A stretch of DNA of 64,000 nt from JAKOWB01 sp038363005. GTDB taxonomy: Bacteria > Pseudomonadota > Alphaproteobacteria > Kiloniellales > JACOMY01. The stretch spans positions 25,778 to 89,777 of the forward strand of contig JBBQBI010000023.1 in assembly GCA_038363005.1 (NCBI GenBank), in the 5' to 3' direction. This document shows, piece after piece, positions 53,526 through 61,632 of this stretch. The notes under the pieces were generated by a model. The model was not told the DNA's origin and searched no databases. It was given only the letters and a program-made list of their open reading frames with translations. Within the stretch, counting starts at the first letter, position 1; every line of letters begins with the position of its first letter. Position numbers and translations under genes: made by a program.

Positions 53526-54299
53526 ATGCAAGACACTCCCCTCATCATCGCTGGACAGTCGCTGGACTCGCGCCTCTTCCTGGGCACCGCCGGCTATCCC
53601 AACCGGCGCATCCTGCTGGACGCCGTGGCGGCCGCCGGCACCCAGGTGGTCACGCTGGCGATCCGCCGCATCAGCCTTGATGCTTACGCCGGCAGCCTGT
53701 TGGACGACCTGGGGCCGGAGCTGCGCCTGCTGCCCAACACCGCCGGCTGCGCGACGCCGGAGGAGGCCATCCTGACCGCCGAGCTGGCGCGCGAGGCGCT
53801 GGGCACCAACTGGCTGAAGCTGGAGCTGATCGGCGACCGCGAGACGCTGTATCCCGACCTCGAGCATCTGGTGCCGACGGCCGACGCGCTGGTGCGCAAG
53901 GGTTTCGCGGTGCTGCCCTATTGCACCAGCGACCCAGTCATCTGCCAGCGGCTGGCCGACGTCGGCTGCGCCGCGGTCATGCCGTTGGGTTCGCCGATCG
54001 GCTCGGGCCAAGGCATCCTCGACCCCTGGACGCTGGAGCTGCTGCTGCGCCGCAGCCCGGTGCCGGTGATCCTGGACGCCGGCATCGGCACGCCGTCGGA
54101 TGCCGCCCGCGCGCTGGAGCTGGGCTGCGCCGCGGTGCTGTTGAACAGCGCCGTTTCGCGCGCCGAGGACCCGGTCGCCATGGCCCGCGCCTTCCGCCTG
54201 GCGGTGGAGGCCGGCCGCCTGGCCCGGCTGGCCGGTCGCATCCCGCGCCTGGACCATGCCGAACCGACCAGCCCGCAGCTCGGCCTGGTCGGGACGTGA
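53526..54299 (+). CDS. thiG: thiazole synthase ThiG
   Basis: ThiG condenses 1-deoxyxylulose 5-phosphate, dehydroglycine and ThiS thiocarboxylate into the thiazole phosphate. The 257-residue TIM barrel has FLGTAGYPN at the start, the Schiff-base Lys in NWLKLELIGD, VMPLGSPIGSGQG and LDAGIGTPSDAA. The N-terminal strand is TLAIRR where most ThiG have TVAxRR. The ATG is preceded by GAAGGA. Its stop overlaps the thiE GTG by 4 bp. Confidence 0.96.
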   Translation: MQDTPLIIAGQSLDSRLFLGTAGYPNRRILLDAVAAAGTQVVTLAIRRISLDAYAGSLLDDLGPELRLLPNTAGCATPEEAILTAELAREALGTNWLKLELIGDRETLYPDLEHLVPTADALVRKGFAVLPYCTSDPVICQRLADVGCAAVMPLGSPIGSGQGILDPWTLELLLRRSPVPVILDAGIGTPSDAARALELGCAAVLLNSAVSRAEDPVAMARAFRLAVEAGRLARLAGRIPRLDHAEPTSPQLGLVGT

Positions 54300-54937
54300 G
54301 CCTGTCGGTCGGCGCGCTGCCCGCCCGGCTGCTGCTGGTGGTCGAACCGGCGCAGGCGCGGCCGGAGCTGCTGCGTCCATTGGTCGATGCCGGGCTGCGC
54401 TGGCTCTGGCTGCGCGCCAAGGCTCTGTCGGGAGACGAAGTCGAAGCCCTGCTGGCGCGCCTGCTGCCCAGTCTCGGCCAGGCACGCCTCAGCCTTGGTG
54501 GCCACCCCACGCTGGCGGCGCGTCATGGCCTTGCCTGCCACCTGCCGCGCGATGGCGACGTGGCGGCCGCGGCCGCCCTACGGCTGCCGCTGCTGGGCTA
54601 TTCGGCGCACGACGTGGCCGAGGCCCGGGCAGCCTTTGCCGCCGGTGCCGACTATGTGAGCCTGAGCCCGATCTTCCCGCCCAGCAGCAAGCCGCTGCAC
54701 GGCAGCGCGCTGGGACTGGCTGGGCTGGCCAGCGCTGCGGCGAGCTTGGCGCGCCCAGTCCTGGCATTGGGCGGCGTGACGGCGGCCCTCACATTGCCCT
54801 GCCTGGCTGCGGGGGCACTGGGTGTGGCGGTGGCCGGCGGCATCTTGGGCGCGCCCAGCCCCCTGAAGGCTCTGGACCACTACCTGACGGCAACGACGCC
54901 AGTTCGCGGCGGACCGCTTCCTCCACCACACAGCTGA
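54296..54937 (+). CDS. thiE: thiamine phosphate synthase ThiE (divergent)
   Basis: ThiE joins HMP pyrophosphate and thiazole phosphate. The 213-residue protein has the barrel motifs in shortened form: WLRAKALSGDE (usually LREK), CHLPRDGD, YSAHDVAEARAAFAAGADYVSLSPIFP followed by SSKP, LALGGV and VAVAGGI. The pyrophosphate-site residues are looser than in E. coli ThiE, so a TenI-like role cannot be fully excluded. Being last in a TPP-controlled thiOSG set favours ThiE. GTG overlaps the thiG stop. Confidence 0.85.
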   Translation: MSLSVGALPARLLLVVEPAQARPELLRPLVDAGLRWLWLRAKALSGDEVEALLARLLPSLGQARLSLGGHPTLAARHGLACHLPRDGDVAAAAALRLPLLGYSAHDVAEARAAFAAGADYVSLSPIFPPSSKPLHGSALGLAGLASAAASLARPVLALGGVTAALTLPCLAAGALGVAVAGGILGAPSPLKALDHYLTATTPVRGGPLPPPHS

Positions 54938-55021
54938 CGTCTGTCGGGGCCATGCAGGGTTGCAATCCCCTGCCAAGTCTGGTGGCATCTCCGGATAATC
55001 AGGCACTGTGGGGAGGCCGCT

Positions 55022-56665
55022 ATGCTGCTATGGGCGAGCAGGACGCTTTTCTTTGGATTGGCCGCGGCATCTCTGCTGCTGTCCCTGGCCCTGCCGGGCG
55101 TCCCCGCGAGAGCGGACAGCGAGCCGACGGTGCAGGCAACCCAAACCCAGATGATGTTCTTCCGCTCCTATCCACAGGACTCGAAGAACTGCCAGGTCGC
55201 GATCGTCAACGGCGAGGTGACCTATCCCGGCATCGGTGCCCCGGCCGCCAGTTGCCCGGATGCCTTTTCCTGGGTCGCCTACATGAACACGATCAACAGC
55301 CACTTCTGGACCTGGGCGACGGACACGACAGTCTGGCCGGACGAACCCTGGCCGCTCTGTTCCAAGGCCGGCGAGCAGAACTGCTGCGACCCCTCGCTGC
55401 AGGGTGGCGCCAAGCCGATTGCTGGCGCGCCGAACGAACACTGCCCTTTTTCCCCGGCCGACTACACCAATCCGCCGCCGCTGAAAGTGGAGCAGGCCAA
55501 CAATCACTCGCCGACCTTCGTCAACCACCTGAACCCGGCGCGCCAGCTGCGCGACGAGGAGGTTGAGTTGATCTATCGCAACGAGGCGCTGATGCGCTAC
55601 GTGCTGGAGAACAACATCTATTCGAAGGAAGGGTTGGGGGCCCGCTTCCGCGCGCTCAACACCGCCTTGGAGACCTCGCCGCCCTATCATCCGGAATCGC
55701 TCGAGCTCAATTTTCCGGAAGACTCCGTCATGGCCAAGGCCGACTGGGTGCATGAGCGCTTCATGCTGCAGGAAGGGCTGATCACCGATACCGGCCCGAA
55801 CGGCGAAAAGCTCGACCCGCCGCAGAATCCGCAGTTCCCCTATGAGACGGTCTGGATGGAGGGCAAGACGGCGGAGGACACCGGCTACTACTACCTTGTC
55901 GCCATGACCAATTCGAGCAAAGAGCTGCCCAGCTGGCACTGGTATGCCATCGAACATGTCGCCAACCGCGGCCGCTGTGACTACATCGGCTGCAACGACA
56001 GCTTCGGCTACCTGACCCAGGGCAAGACGGTCGATGGTGTCACCTTTGGGCGCAACTACATCCCGCCCAACCCGCTGGGCGATGGCCAGCCCGACGACAA
56101 CCCGGCGCCCGACATGCCGACCGGTTACGGCCTGCTCTACCTGCCGGCGCAGACCGGCGAGGTCATCACCGATCCGCTCAAGGCCGTGATGCAGCACTAC
56201 GGCATCGCCACGGCCAAGGTTGACGCCGACCCGAAGACGTTGGATCCAAGCGATCCCGCCTGGGCGAACTATCGCCTCAAGGGTAGCCAGACGCAGTTCA
56301 GCACCCGCGATGGCGTGGCGAACATCCTGGGCGCCTCGGTGACCGAGGGTGGCTTCGTCAACTCGGCCTCCTGCATGACCTGCCACTCGACGGCCACGAC
56401 CGACGAGTATGGCAACCCGGGCATGGCCAGCGTCGGCTCCATCTCACGCATGAACCTGCTGGGCTTCACCGAAGGGGTCACCGGCGCCCCCCAGGAGGCC
56501 TGGTTCTTCAACTTCGGCTCGCCGATGTACGACGCCATGCCAGTCGACTTTGTCTGGGGCATCCTGAACGCCGCCTGCGTCACGGACGCTACCGACCCGA
56601 AGCAGAAGGCCAAGGGCCGCTGCGAAAGCTACGACAACGTCGAGCTGACCTGGCCCGGCAATTAG
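55022..56665 (+). CDS. exported protein with one haem-c motif, unknown family
   Basis: The 547-residue protein has a signal peptide (TLFFGLAAASLLLSLALPGVPARA, cut near residue 31). The mature part is rich in aromatic residues and has several Cys in its first third (NCQVAIVN, CPDAFSW, CSKAGEQNCCDPSL). The single haem-c motif C451-MT-C454-H455 lies near the C-terminus (SCMTCHSTA). Another notable block is SWHWYAIEHVANRGRCDYIGCNDSFGY. It is probably a periplasmic redox protein. Distal ligands cannot be assigned. It stands alone between the thiamine operon and a convergent exported PSD-like gene. Confidence 0.72.
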   Translation: MLLWASRTLFFGLAAASLLLSLALPGVPARADSEPTVQATQTQMMFFRSYPQDSKNCQVAIVNGEVTYPGIGAPAASCPDAFSWVAYMNTINSHFWTWATDTTVWPDEPWPLCSKAGEQNCCDPSLQGGAKPIAGAPNEHCPFSPADYTNPPPLKVEQANNHSPTFVNHLNPARQLRDEEVELIYRNEALMRYVLENNIYSKEGLGARFRALNTALETSPPYHPESLELNFPEDSVMAKADWVHERFMLQEGLITDTGPNGEKLDPPQNPQFPYETVWMEGKTAEDTGYYYLVAMTNSSKELPSWHWYAIEHVANRGRCDYIGCNDSFGYLTQGKTVDGVTFGRNYIPPNPLGDGQPDDNPAPDMPTGYGLLYLPAQTGEVITDPLKAVMQHYGIATAKVDADPKTLDPSDPAWANYRLKGSQTQFSTRDGVANILGASVTEGGFVNSASCMTCHSTATTDEYGNPGMASVGSISRMNLLGFTEGVTGAPQEAWFFNFGSPMYDAMPVDFVWGILNAACVTDATDPKQKAKGRCESYDNVELTWPGN

Positions 56666-56728
56666 CACCCGGCGCGTGACCTCCCGGTGGCCGATGCGGC
56701 CACCGGGAGGCTGCGTCGCCTGATCCGG

Positions 56729-58132
56729 TCAGTCGGTCGCCCAGGGCGTCTTGGGCGGGTGATAGGGGAAATTGAAGATAGCGATCTGGTTGCCCATGCG
56801 GGTCTGCACCGAGGCATCCACCATGTGCGCGCCGCCGGTACCGTCGATCGGCGAGAACAGCAGGATGTTCAGCGAGCCACCGAAGTAGAAGTTGCCAAGG
56901 CGCGTCACGCCCTTCGTCACCTTGGCGCCCTTGACCACGGTGGGATCGAAGACAACCGATCCGACGGTCTCCAGCCCCACCGGGATCTGCGCCACATAGC
57001 CGGTCAGGCGCTCAGGCGTCTGGCCCGGCAGGTTGGCGTAAGAGACCTTGATAATGATCACACCGCGCTGGTTGGTCTGGAACTGGCTGAAGTCGGTGCC
57101 GGGGCGCCCAACGTTGCCGCTGAGCGGGACCCAGTTCGGCCAGTCGCTGTAGCCGAAGGTGCCGGTGGCGTACTTCGTGCCGGCCTCGACGATCTCGGCA
57201 TACTCGATCTCACCGTCCACCGGGCTGTGGAAGTGGTGGTAGGTGTTGGGCATCAGCACGCAGGACAGGCCGGTGCCGCCGACGAACTTGGCCTTCAGGT
57301 CGGCCGGCGTGTTGGCCAGCAGCTCGTCGACCGACAGCGGGATGCCCTTGACGTCGAGCACGGTTCCCGCCTGCAGCGGGTTGTCGACCACCGTGCGGGT
57401 GACCTGGCCGGAGTCGGCGACCAGCATCTGCACCAGGGGGTTCATGATGCAGTCGGTCGGCGAGACCACCACGTAGTCGCGGTCCGGAAAGGTCACCGGG
57501 CGCGAGGGGTAGGTGCCGGTGGCACTATCGAATTTCAGGCTGCGGGCGAAGAACTCATTCCAACTCTTGTAGGCGCTGGCCTCGCTCTGCTCGTAGTCCT
57601 GCATCTCCAGCCGCGGGTCGGCGACCCACTGCGCCACCGGCGCGGTCGAGGCCGGGCTGTCCATGTAGAGCTTGTACTCCTTGTTGAACATGATGAAGAA
57701 ATTCTTAACGGAATCCAAAGGTTTGTCGGGATGGCTCGGGTCGATCCCCAGGACCATCCGATGGGCCGCCTGATTCTGGTAATAGAACCAGGAGAAGTAC
57801 TGGATCGAGTCCAGGGCGTTGTCGTTGGTACCGACGATCTGCGGCAGCAGGGCGCAGACCTGCGTGTAGAAGGTGCTCATCGCCACCATCAGCCCGGCTC
57901 CGTCGCCGGCCGACAGCCAGGGGTTGGCACCGGACCCGCCGTAGGTGTAGCCGGGAGGCAGCGGCTGCAGGCCCTCGAAGGAGGCCTGGAAGGCCGCCTG
58001 GGTGGCCGGGTCGGCGGCATACTGGGCCATGAGGTACTTTGTCGAGCCGTCGCAGGGTCCGCCCTCAGCCTGCGCGGCGCCGCCGGATAGAACCAGCAGT
58101 GCCAGGCCCGCAAGCAGTGTCAGTCGTCGCAT
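56729..58132 (-). CDS. exported phosphatidylserine decarboxylase-like protein (PsiD-like)
   Basis: The 467-residue protein has a signal peptide (RRLTLLAGLALLVLSGGAAQAEG). An N-terminal region with NFFIMFNKEYKLYMDSPAS follows, then YKSWNEFFARSL, VVSPTDCIM, HHFHSPVDGEIEYAE and YFGGSLNILLF. These match phosphatidylserine decarboxylases with a PsiD-type N-terminal domain. The self-cleavage site, normally GST, is G419-S420-L here, so the Ser that would become the pyruvoyl group is kept. Export of such an enzyme is unusual. AGGAG precedes ATG 58132, and upstream frame is discarded. The substrate may be a lipid or an amino acid. Confidence 0.75.
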   Translation of the reverse strand: MRRLTLLAGLALLVLSGGAAQAEGGPCDGSTKYLMAQYAADPATQAAFQASFEGLQPLPPGYTYGGSGANPWLSAGDGAGLMVAMSTFYTQVCALLPQIVGTNDNALDSIQYFSWFYYQNQAAHRMVLGIDPSHPDKPLDSVKNFFIMFNKEYKLYMDSPASTAPVAQWVADPRLEMQDYEQSEASAYKSWNEFFARSLKFDSATGTYPSRPVTFPDRDYVVVSPTDCIMNPLVQMLVADSGQVTRTVVDNPLQAGTVLDVKGIPLSVDELLANTPADLKAKFVGGTGLSCVLMPNTYHHFHSPVDGEIEYAEIVEAGTKYATGTFGYSDWPNWVPLSGNVGRPGTDFSQFQTNQRGVIIIKVSYANLPGQTPERLTGYVAQIPVGLETVGSVVFDPTVVKGAKVTKGVTRLGNFYFGGSLNILLFSPIDGTGGAHMVDASVQTRMGNQIAIFNFPYHPPKTPWATD

Positions 58133-58378
58133 CGTGCTCTCCTTCCATCTATTCGCTGGAGACCGAGAGGCAACGCCCACTGGTCGCAAGGCCCGGCCGT
58201 AATACCCCCTTAATCTATCAGTGCTTCCGCCCCCATCGAAACCCTCGAATGCCCGAACGCGCGGCAAGACGATCAGCGGAGCGCCCGGCGTAGCGGGGAA
58301 AGTCGTTGCTTTTGCGGGACTGCTGGGCTAATCGCGCGGCCTGAGTTTCATTGGTCCTGGCAGAACAGTCCCCCTTTC

Positions 58379-59173
58379 ATGCAGCATCTGGACGAGTTGG
58401 AAGCGCAGTCGATCTTCATCCTGCGCGAGGCCTACAACCATATCGACCCGCTGTTCATGCTGTGGTCGCTCGGCAAGGACTCCAACGTCATGGTCTGGTT
58501 GGCCAAGAAGGCCTTCTTCGGCCACGTGCCCTTTCCCGTGCTGCACGTCGACACCGGCAAGAAGTTTCCGGAGATGTATGCCTTCCGCGACCGCTACGCG
58601 CAGGAATGGAAGCTCGACTTCCGCACCGTCGACTGCCCGCCGGTAGAGTCCATCGACCCCTCGCTGCCGCCGGCCGCCCGTTCTGCCGCGCGCAAGACCG
58701 AGGGGCTGAAGCACGCCATCAGCCTGTGGTCGATCCAGGGCATCATCGCTGGCATCCGCCGCGACGAGCAGGCGACCCGGGCCAAGGAGCGCATCTTCAG
58801 CCCGCGCGACGAGCAGGGCACCTGGGACCTGAAGGACCAGCCGCCCGAGTTCTGGGAGCAGTTCAAGACCGATTTCCCGCCAGGCACCCACCTGCGCATC
58901 CATCCGCTGCTGGCCTGGACCGAACTCGACATCTGGCGCTACACGCGGCGCGAGGGCATTCCCACCGTGGGGCTCTACTTCGCCCGCAACGGCATGCGCT
59001 ACCGCTCGCTGGGCGATTCCGACATCACCAACCCGGTGGCGTCGGAGGCGGCGACCCTGGATGAGATCATCCATGAGCTGGAAACCACTAACACCTCCGA
59101 GCGCGCCGGCCGCGCCATGGACCACGAGCGCGAGGACGCCTTCGAGCGGCTGCGCGCAACTGGCTACATGTGA
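58379..59173 (+). CDS. cysD: sulfate adenylyltransferase subunit 2
   Basis: CysD is the ATP sulfurylase subunit that adenylates sulfate to APS. The 264-residue N-type ATP-pyrophosphatase has the PP-loop variant SLGKDSNVM, LHVDTGKKFPEMY, and the C-terminal block GDSDITNPVASEAATLDEII typical of CysD. No strong ribosome site is visible before ATG 58379. Its stop overlaps the cysNC GTG by 4 bp. The 246-bp divergent spacer to the PSD-like gene has no recognised regulatory site. Confidence 0.95.
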   Translation: MQHLDELEAQSIFILREAYNHIDPLFMLWSLGKDSNVMVWLAKKAFFGHVPFPVLHVDTGKKFPEMYAFRDRYAQEWKLDFRTVDCPPVESIDPSLPPAARSAARKTEGLKHAISLWSIQGIIAGIRRDEQATRAKERIFSPRDEQGTWDLKDQPPEFWEQFKTDFPPGTHLRIHPLLAWTELDIWRYTRREGIPTVGLYFARNGMRYRSLGDSDITNPVASEAATLDEIIHELETTNTSERAGRAMDHEREDAFERLRATGYM

Positions 59174-61104
59174 GCCAGCCCATGCGTGAAGCCAATTTGC
59201 TGTCGATGCCCTTCAAGGTCGTGGTGGTCGGTCACGTCGACCACGGCAAGTCCAGCCTGATCGGCCGCCTGCTGTTCGAGACTGGTATGCTGTCCGATGC
59301 CAAGGTGAAGGAGCTCGAGGAGGTATCCGCCAAGCGCGGCATGCCGCTGGAGTGGTCCTTCGCGCTGGACGCTTTCCAGGCCGAGCGTGACCAGGCGGTC
59401 ACCATCGACACCACGCAGATCTTCTTCCGCACCGACCAGCGGCCCTACGTCATCATCGACGCGCCCGGCCACCGTGAGTTCCTGAAGAACATGGTCTCGG
59501 GCGCCGCCCAGGCGGACGCCGCGGTCCTGGTGGTCGACGCCAGCGAGGGCGTTCGCGAGCAGACCCGCCGCCACGCCTACCTGCTGCACCTGCTGGGACT
59601 GCGCCAGGTGGTGGTGGCGATCAACAAGATGGACCTGGTGGGCTACGACCGCGGCCGCTTCGAGGAGGTTGCGCGCGAAATCACCAAGTACCTGGCCGAC
59701 ATTGGCCAGGTGCCGACGCGCATCGTGCCGATCTCGGCCCGCCACGGCGACAACCTGGCGGCACGCTCGACGCAGATGGACTGGTACGAGGGGCCGCCGC
59801 TGCTGCAGACGCTGGACGGCATGGCGCAGTCGCCGCCGCCGGAAGGCCAGCCGCTGCGCCTGGCGATCCAGGACGTCTATCACTTCGACGAGCGCCGCAT
59901 CCTGGCCGGCCGGGTGGAAAGCGGCCGTCTGTCGGTTGGCGACAGCGTGCTCTTCTCGCCGTCGAACAAGACCGCTCTGGTGGCCTCGATCGAGAGCTGG
60001 CAGGTAGCGACGCCGCCGGTCGAGGCGCGCGCCGGCCAGTCGGTCGGCATCACGCTGCGCGAGCAGATCTTCGTCGAGCGCGGCGAGGTGGCGAGCCACC
60101 TGGAAGCGCCGCCCAAGCTCACCACGGTGTTCCGCGCCCACCTCTTCTTCCTGGGGCGCAACCCGCTGGTGGTGGGCAAGACCTACAAGATGAGGCTCTC
60201 CACCGCCGAGGCCCGGGTCACGGTCGAGGCGATCGAGCGCATCATCGACACCGATACCCTGGCGGCCAAGGCGGGCAACCAGGTCGGCCGCAACGAGGTC
60301 GCCGAGGTGGTGCTGCGGACCCGCCGCATCCTGGCACTGGACGAGTTCCGCGACCTGCCGAAGACCGGACGCTTCGTGCTGATCGAGGACTACGACACCG
60401 TGGCCGGTGGCCTAGTGTCGATGGAGGGCTATCCCGACCAACGCGGCGCACTGACGATCAAGTCGACCAACGTCTATTCGGTGCAGCACCGCATCGGGCC
60501 AGCGCAGCGCTTCGTGCGCAACGGCCATCGCGGCGCCGTGCTGTGGTTCACCGGGCTGTCGGGCTCCGGCAAGTCCACCCTGGCGATGGAGATCGAGAGC
60601 CGGCTATTCGGCAAGGGCTGGCAGGTCTATGTGCTGGACGGCGACAACGTGCGCCGCGGCCTCAACGCCAACCTGGGCTTCAGCCCCGACGACCGGGCCG
60701 AGAACATCCGAAGGGTCGGCGAGGTGGCGGCGCTCTTCGCCGAGGCCGGCTATATCGTCATCACCGCCTTCATCTCGCCCTACCAGGCCGACCGCGACCG
60801 CGCCCGCGCCGCCGCCCAGGCCAGTGCCTCGCAGTTCGACGCCGGCATGGCCGACAGCGGCAGCGCCTTCCACGAAATCTACATCAAGGCCGGGCTGGCG
60901 GCCTGCGAGGCGCGCGACCCCAAGGGGCTCTATGCCAAGGCGCGGCAAGGCAAGATCGCCGAGTTCACCGGCATCTCCGCGCCCTACGAGGCGCCAGTCG
61001 CGCCGGAGCTGACCGTTGACACGGAAACGCTGTCGATCGACCAGGCGGTGGGACAGGTTTTGGCCTACGTAGAACGCTCGTTCTCACTGGACAGTGGCAA
61101 ATAG
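59170..61104 (+). CDS. cysNC: bifunctional sulfate adenylyltransferase subunit 1 / adenylylsulfate kinase
   Basis: The 644-residue fusion has a CysN GTPase (G1 GHVDHGKSS at 21-29, DAPGHREFLKNM, NKMDLV) and a CysC kinase from about residue 450 (GLSGSGKST near 462-470, FISPYQADRDRAR, GLYAKARQGKIAEFTGIS). It activates sulfate to APS and then PAPS. The switch region reads FALDAFQAERDQAVTID, unlike the DGLQAEREQGITID of classical CysN, and the first ~15 residues are short, so it belongs to a divergent CysN subgroup. GTG start overlaps the cysD stop. Confidence 0.93.
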   Translation: MSQPMREANLLSMPFKVVVVGHVDHGKSSLIGRLLFETGMLSDAKVKELEEVSAKRGMPLEWSFALDAFQAERDQAVTIDTTQIFFRTDQRPYVIIDAPGHREFLKNMVSGAAQADAAVLVVDASEGVREQTRRHAYLLHLLGLRQVVVAINKMDLVGYDRGRFEEVAREITKYLADIGQVPTRIVPISARHGDNLAARSTQMDWYEGPPLLQTLDGMAQSPPPEGQPLRLAIQDVYHFDERRILAGRVESGRLSVGDSVLFSPSNKTALVASIESWQVATPPVEARAGQSVGITLREQIFVERGEVASHLEAPPKLTTVFRAHLFFLGRNPLVVGKTYKMRLSTAEARVTVEAIERIIDTDTLAAKAGNQVGRNEVAEVVLRTRRILALDEFRDLPKTGRFVLIEDYDTVAGGLVSMEGYPDQRGALTIKSTNVYSVQHRIGPAQRFVRNGHRGAVLWFTGLSGSGKSTLAMEIESRLFGKGWQVYVLDGDNVRRGLNANLGFSPDDRAENIRRVGEVAALFAEAGYIVITAFISPYQADRDRARAAAQASASQFDAGMADSGSAFHEIYIKAGLAACEARDPKGLYAKARQGKIAEFTGISAPYEAPVAPELTVDTETLSIDQAVGQVLAYVERSFSLDSGK

Positions 61105-61632
61105 GCCACGGCTGAGTACCAGGATATAATATCTCATATTGAGATTGAGGATTGTTACATAAGACATTGATAGTTTTGGAAAAATTGTGTCTTCATATTG
61201 CCTTGTTCCGGCTCGAATTCGGCGGAAATGCGCCTTGACCATGGCGCTCGCCGGCCGATAAAGTCCGCCACGCTTTCAAGCGCCGGTCAAGGCGCGAGCA
61301 GTGCCAGTGGCGGCACTTCAAGAGGTTGGCACGGGAGGCTGGCCTCGCCACAAGCGAGTCGGGGGGAGACCCCAAGGATCCCAAGAGTGGGGCGGTGGCA
61401 CCGCGTGCCATCAGCTCCAGGTGTCGCGTGACGCTGCCCCTGCCAGGGCCGCTGGCGCGACGCGGAGACGTCCATGCGGCTGCCCTGGCAGCGGTCATGG
61501 CGACACGCGCGGTCGCGACACTCTGGACAGTCCTGTCCGTTGGTCGCCGGCCCCGCGGGCAAACGGTTCGCCGGGACGATAAGCGTCCTGGAGGGAATTG
61601 GTTGCACGGTGCGACGGGAGGGGACGAGCAAG
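61105..61632. other. 528-bp intergenic region with AT-rich island and palindrome
   Basis: No convincing gene was found here. Bases about 61118-61205 are strikingly AT-rich compared with their surroundings. ATCTCATATTGAGAT (61131-61145) is a perfect inverted repeat with a three-base loop, and TTGAGATTGAGG continues a short direct repeat. The rest (61206-61632) returns to high GC with no long frame on either strand that looks coding. It may hold the promoter and leader of the M23-bactofilin operon or a small RNA. Confidence 0.5.

Noticed and set aside
55022..58132. Multihaem electron-transfer cluster
   Set aside because: Only one CxxCH motif occurs in the two exported proteins, and no cytochrome assembly genes adjoin.
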